Source of the DNA: Anaspis maculata
Taxonomy: Eukaryota > Arthropoda > Insecta > Coleoptera > Scraptiidae
Reading direction: 5' to 3'
Length of the DNA stretch: 64,000 nt
Assembly (NCBI GenBank): GCA_949128115.1
Contig: OX421966.1
Span: forward strand, 32,691,042 to 32,755,041
Part shown: positions 58,301-64,000 of the stretch, one piece after another
How the letters are laid out: every line of letters starts with the position of its first letter
Position numbering within the stretch: position 1 is the first letter of the stretch
Program-made: the position numbers and the translations under genes
The notes under the pieces: model-generated
The model's database searches: none
Seen by the model: only the letters and a program-made list of their open reading frames with translations
Told to the model about the DNA's origin: nothing

Positions 58301-58600
58301 TTTGATACTCACAAGTAGGGGTTGGGGGTGAGGGAGGGGGTTGATTTTTTCATGAAAGAAAAAGGGAATTGTCATGAGCCATATGTGTTAAAAAGGACGT
58401 TGAAATGTTCTCACTTACGTTGGAACATATTTTTTTACCTTGAAATAACCCATCTTCAACCCCTTATAGAAAAAAAACTGTCCATTTTTTTGGGTAACGG
58501 ACGATGGTTTTTGGCTCGTGTTAAATTGGGCAACAACATATAAAAAAATTAGGGAATTTGACCGAGACCCATTTCCCATAAGAATCGTGCGGGGTCCTTT
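55307..58600. mobile_element. 3.3-kb foldback element inside the satellite
   Basis: AAAGGACCCCGCACGATTCT and its complement form the ends. The first ~70 bp align with the element at 5367 (TATGG, GGGT.TC.GT, TGTAGCC), as does the GACCAGTTTCCACCCCACAG block. The left arm runs to ~56790 and the right arm from ~56840, with moderate divergence. The right arm has an extra ~300 bp around 57590-57920 absent from the left. Compared with uninterrupted satellite (CATTTTTAAATTTGGTAATC), the insertion lies between AAA and TTT without a target duplication. No SWIM frame or other recognisable protein is present. Confidence 0.85.
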
Positions 58601-61600
58601 GGTAATCTTTATTTACAAACATGTTTTGAATTTAATTCCTGCAAAGAAGATTTCCAAAAACAAAGAAAAAATCACATTGAAAGAAAACGATACGAAAAAA
58701 TTCAGTGCAAAGACATGGACGTGATGGACTCTAGCCTGGATGGTATCTTGGATATGAGTCCTGCCATATTGTCCTGGTGCATTTTGGATTTTATTCCTGC
58801 AAAAAAGATTTCCTTAAACAGAAGAAAAATCACATAAAACATTATTGAAGAAAAGTCATTTTTAGTTTTGGTATTATTTATTTACAAACAGTTTTTAGAT
58901 TGCATTCCTGTAAAGGAGATTTCCTGGAACCAAAGAATAATCACATAAAAAATTATTGAGGAAAAGTCATTTTTAGTTTTGGTATTATTTATTTACAAAC
59001 ATGTTGTAGATTTCATTTTTGCAAAGGAGATTCCCTGGAACCAAAGAAAAATCACATAAGAAATTATTGAGGAAAAGTCATTTTTAAATTTGGTATTATT
59101 TATTTACAAACATGTTTTGAATTCAATTCCTGCAAAAAAGATTTCCTGAAACAAAGAAAAAATCACATTAAAAAAAAACGATACGAAAAAATTCAGTGCA
59201 AAGACATGAACGTGATGGACTCTAGCCTGGATGGTATCTTGGATATGAGTCCTACCATATTGTCCTGGTGCATTTTGGATTTTATTCCTGCAAAGAAGAT
59301 TTCCTAAAACAGAAGAAAAATCACATAAAACATTATTGGAGAAAAGTCATTTTTAGTTTTGGTATTATTTATTTACAAACAGTTTTTAGATTTCATTCCT
59401 CTGAAGGAGATTCCCTGGAACCAAAGGAAAATCACATAAAAAATTATTGAGGAGAAGTCAATTTTAAATTTGGTATTATTTATTTACAAACATGTTTTGA
59501 ATTTAATTCCTGCAAAGAAGATTTCGAAAAACAAAGAAAAAATCACATTGAAAAAAAACGATACGAAAAAATTCAGTGCAAAGACATGGACGTGAGGGAC
59601 TCTAGCCTGGATGGTATCTTGGATATGAGTCCTGCCATATTGTCCTGATGCATTTGGGATTTTATTCCTGCAAAAAAGATTTCCTTAAACAGAAGAAAAA
59701 TCACATAAAACATTATTGAAGAAAAGTCATTTTTAGTTTTGGTATTATTTATTTACAAACAGTTTTTAGATTTCATTCCTGTAAAGGAGATTTCCTGGAA
59801 CCAAAGAATAATCACATAAAAAATTATTGAGGAAAAGTCATTTTTAGTTTTGGTATTATTTATTTACAAACATGTTTTAGATTTCATTCCTGCAAAAGAG
59901 ATTCCCTGGAACCAAAGAAAAATCACATAAGAAATCATTGAGGAAAAGTCATTTTTAAATTTGGTATTATTTATTTACAAACATGTTTTGAATTCAATTC
60001 CTGCAAAGAAAATTTCCTGAAACAAAGAAAAAATCACATAAAAAAAACGATACGAAAAAATTCAGTGCAAAGACAAGAACGTGATGGACTGTAGCCTGGA
60101 TGGTATCTTGGATATGAGTCCTACCATATTGCCCTGGTGCATTTTGGATTCTATTCCTGCAAAGAAGATTTCCTAAAACAGAAGAAAAATCACATAAAAC
60201 ATTATTGAAGAAAAGTCATTTCTAGTTTTGGTATTATTTATTTACAAACAGTTTTTAGATTTCATTCCTGTAAAGGAGATTCCCTGGAACCAAAGAAAAA
60301 TAACATAAAAAATTATTGAGGAAAAGTCATTTTTAAATTTGGTATTATTTATTTACAAACATGTTTTGAATTTAATTCCTGCAAAGAAGATTTCCTGAAA
60401 CAGAGAAAAAATCACATAGAAAAAAACGATACGAAAAAATCCAGTGCAAAGACATGAACGTGATGGACTCTAGCCTGGATGGTATCTTGGATATGAGTCC
60501 TACCATATTGTCCTGGTGCATTTTTCACCATCAGACATGAACGTGAAGGACTCCAGCCTGGATGGTATCTTGGATATGAGTCCTGCCATATTGTCCTGGT
60601 GCATTTTGGATTTTATTCCTGCAAAAAAGATTTCCTAAAACAGAAGAAGAATCACATAAAACATTATTGAAGAAAAATCATTTTTAGCTTTGGGTTTTAT
60701 TTATTTACAAACATGTTTTAGATTTCATTCCTGTGAAAGAGATTTCTTGGAACCAAAGAATAATCACATAAAAAATTATTGAGGAATAGTCTATTTTAGT
60801 TTTGATATTATTTATTTACAAACATGTTTTAGATTTCATTCCTGCAAAGGAGATTCCCTGGAACCAAAGAAAAATCACATAAGAAATTATTGAGGAAAAG
60901 TCATTTTTAAATTTGGTATTATTTATTTACAAACATGTTTTGAATTCAATTCCTGCAAAGAAGATTTCCTGAAACAAAGAAAAAATCACATTAAAAAAAA
61001 ACGATACGAAAAAATTCAGTGCAAAGACATGAACGTGATGGACTCTAGCCTGGATGGTATCTTGGATATGAGTCCTACCATATTGTCCTGGTGCATTTTG
61101 GATTTTATTCCTGCAAAGAAGATTTCCTAAAACAGAAGAAAAATCACATAAAACATTATTGAAGAAAAGTCATTTTTAGTTTTGGTATTATTTATTTACA
61201 AACAGTTTTTAGATTTCATTCCTCTAAAGGAGATTCCCTGGAACCAAAGGAAAATCACATAAAAAATTATTGAGGAGAAGTCAATTTTAAATTTGGTATT
61301 ATTTATTTACAAACAGTTTTGAATTTAATTCCTGAAAGAAGATTTCCAAAAACAAAGAAAAAATCACATTAAAAAAAAACGATACGAAGAAATTCAGTGC
61401 AAAGACATGAACGTGATGGACTCCAGCCTAGATGGTATCTTGGTTATGAGTCCTGCCATATTGTCCTGATGCATTTGGGATTTTATTCCTGCAAAGAAGA
61501 TTTCCTAAAACAGAAGAAAAATCACATAAAACATTATTGAAGAAAAGTCATTTTTAGTTTTGGTATAAGGTGTTTATTTACAAACAGTTTTCAGATTTCA

Positions 61601-64000
61601 TTCCTGTAAAGGAGATTGCCTGGAACCAAAGAAAAATCACATAAAAAATTATTAAGGAAAAGTCATTTTTAAATTTGATATTATTTATTTACAGCCCGAC
61701 ACCTTGCGGTAGAAGGGAATTTGATAATATATATATTATTTATTTACAAACATGTTTTGAATTTAATTCCTGCTGAGAAGATTTCCAAAAACAAAGAAAA
61801 AATAAAATAAAAAAAAACGATACGAAAAAATTCAGTGCAAAGACATGATCGTGATGGACTCTAGCCTGGATGGTATCTTAGATATGAGTCCTGCCATATT
61901 GTCCTGGTGCATTTTGGATTTTATTCCTGCGAAGAAGATTTTCTAAAACAGAAGAAAAATCACATAAAACATTATTAAAGAAAAGTCAATTTTAATTTTG
62001 GTAGGCATTTTGGATTTTGGACATGGATTTCATTCCTGTAAAGGAGATTCCCTGGAGCCAAAGAAAAATCACATAAAAAATTATTGAGGAAAAGTCATTT
62101 TTAAATTTGGTATTATTTATTTACAAACATGTTGTAGATTTCATTTTTGCAAAGGAGATTCCCTGGAACCAAAGAAAAATCACATAAGAAATTATTGAGG
62201 AAAAGTCATTTTTAAATTTGGTATTATTTATTTACAAACATGTTTTGAATTCAATTCCTGCAAAAAAGATTTCCTGAAACAAAGAAAAAATCACATTAAA
62301 AAAAAACGATACGAAAAAATTCAGTGCAAAGACATGAACGTGATGGACTCTAGCCTGGATGGTATCTTGGATATGAGTCCTACCATATTGTCCTGGTGCA
62401 TTTTGGATTTTATTCCTGCAAAGAAGATTTCCTAAAACAGAAGAAAAATCACATAAAACATTATTGGAGAAAAGTCATTTTTAGTTTTGGTATTATTTAT
62501 TTACAAACAGTTTTTAGATTTCATTCCTCTGAAGGAGATTCCCTGGAACCAAAGGAAAATCACATAAAAAATTATTGAGGAGAAGTCAATTTTAAATTTG
62601 GTATTATTTATTTACAAACATGTTTTGAATTTAATTCCTGCAAAGAAGATTTCCAAAAACAAAGAAAAAATCACATTGAAAAAAAACGATACGAAAAAAT
62701 TCAGTGCAAAGACATGGACGTGAGGGACTCTAGCCTGGATGGTATCTTGGATATGAGTCCTGCCATATTGTCCTGATGCATTTGGGATTTTATTCCTGCA
62801 AAAAAGATTTCCTTAAACAGAAGAAAAATCACATAAAACATTATTGAAGAAAAGTCATTTTTAGTTTTGGTATTATTTATTTACAAACAGTTTTTAGATT
62901 TCATTCCTGTAAAGGAGATTTCCTGGAACCAAAGAATAATCACATAAAAAATTATTGAGGAAAAGTCATTTTTAGTTTTGGTATTATTTATTTACAAACA
63001 TGTTTTAGATTTCATTCCTGCAAAAGAGATTCCCTGGAACCAAAGAAAAATCACATAAGAAATCATTGAGGAAAAGTCATTTTTAAATTTGGTATTATTT
63101 ATTTACAAACATGTTTTGAATTCAATTCCTGCAAAGAAAATTTCCTGAAACAAAGAAAAAATCACATAAAAAAAACGATACGAAAAAATTCAGTGCAAAG
63201 ACAAGAACGTGATGGACTGTAGCCTGGATGGTATCTTGGATATGAGTCCTACCATATTGTCCTGGTGCATTTTGGATTCTATTCCTGCAAAGAAGATTTC
63301 CTAAAACAGAAGAAAAATCACATAAAACATTATTGAAGAAAAGTCATTTCTAGTTTTGGTATTATTTATTTACAAACAGTTTTTAGATTTCATTCCTGTA
63401 AAGGAGATTCCCTGGAACCAAAGAAAAATAACATAAAAAATTATTGAGGAAAAGTCATTTTTAAATTTGGTATTATTTATTTACAAACATGTTTTGAATT
63501 TAATTCCTGCAAAGAAGATTTCCTGAAACAGAGAAAAAATCACATAGAAAAAAACGATACGAAAAAATCCAGTGCAAAGACATGAACGTGATGGACTCTA
63601 GCCTGGATGGTATCTTGGATATGAGTCCTACCATATTGTCCTGGTGCATTTTTCACCATCAGACATGAACGTGAAGGACTCCAGCCTGGATGGTATCTTG
63701 GATATGAGTCCTGCCATATTGTCCTGGTGCATTTTGGATTTTATTCCTGCAAAAAAGATTTCCTAAAACAGAAGAAGAATCACATAAAACATTATTGAAG
63801 AAAAATCATTTTTAGCTTTGGGTTTTATTTATTTACAAACATGTTTTAGATTTCATTCCTGTGAAAGAGATTTCTTGGAACCAAAGAATAATCACATAAA
63901 AAATTATTGAGGAATAGTCTATTTTAGTTTTGATATTATTTATTTACAAACATGTTTTAGATTTCATTCCTGCAAAGGAGATTCCCTGGAACCAAAGAAA
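58601..64000. repeat. satellite array (part 3), 3,128-bp super-repeat
   Basis: The array resumes at GGTAATCTTTATTTACAAAC and continues to the window end. A 3,128-bp block starting near 59000 is repeated from 62128: rare markers (CATGTTGTAGATTTCATTTT; TGCATTTTTCACCATCAG at 60521 and 63649) recur at exactly this distance. The other boundary of the array is outside the window. Confidence 0.95.

Noticed and set aside
38165..64000. Numerous 60-109-codon frames in the satellite (for example at 41052, 43555, 54060)
   Set aside because: They repeat with the satellite period, cross monomer junctions and change freely between copies; they are by-products of the tandem repeat.

Overview
This window is eukaryotic nuclear DNA, most likely from an insect. 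It carries short-intron genes with GT-AG splice sites, AATAAA poly(A) signals, insect-like DNA transposons, tRNA-derived SINE heads and a long AT-rich satellite. The dense TA-rich spacers and the GM2-activator-like duplicates would fit a hemipteran, but I cannot fix the order from the sequence.

Layout. 1-7.6 kb is repeat territory: a degenerate ~120-bp tandem repeat, a mosaic inverted repeat (3.1-4.3 kb) and a near-perfect 2.25-kb foldback element (5367-7618) whose two arms each encode the C-terminal SWIM zinc finger of a transposon protein. 8.0-10.3 kb holds the last six exons of a long-chain acyl-CoA synthetase; its N-terminal ~200 residues are not in the window. 11-16 kb holds two non-autonomous hAT elements with perfect 8-bp target duplications, a probable solo LTR and a small MITE. 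16.85-17.56 kb holds two tandem 56-aa cysteine-rich genes (one is 46% Cys) with diverged coding parts but a shared promoter and leader. 18-23.4 kb is again repeats, including two adjacent ~1.5-kb palindromes, one of them split by a nested MITE.

23.9-34.7 kb is the main gene block: RpL34 (minus; a candidate box C/D snoRNA lies in its second coding intron), the SNARE gene Vti1 (plus, head-to-head with RpL34), and two tandem secreted genes with identical four-exon structure and six conserved cysteines that resemble the GM2-activator/ML lipid-binding fold. MITEs and tRNA-SINEs sit in their introns and spacers.

36.5-37.8 kb holds three ~420-bp tandem copies of unknown sequence. From ~38.17 kb to the window end runs a satellite built on a 111-bp monomer, with a 158-bp variant that contains a GC-richer, coding-like core. 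The monomers form 269/380/491-bp higher-order units and then 1,684-bp and 3,128-bp super-repeats. The array is interrupted by a TE fragment (51.7-52.0 kb) and by a second foldback element (55,307-58,600) that shares the AAAGGACCCCGCACG termini of the one at 5.4 kb.

The genes are housekeeping (lipid activation, translation, endosome/Golgi fusion) or lineage-specific (Cys-rich pair, lipid-binding-like pair). I see no operon-like functional link among them. The distinctive theme of the window is the abundance of long inverted repeats and the layered satellite.
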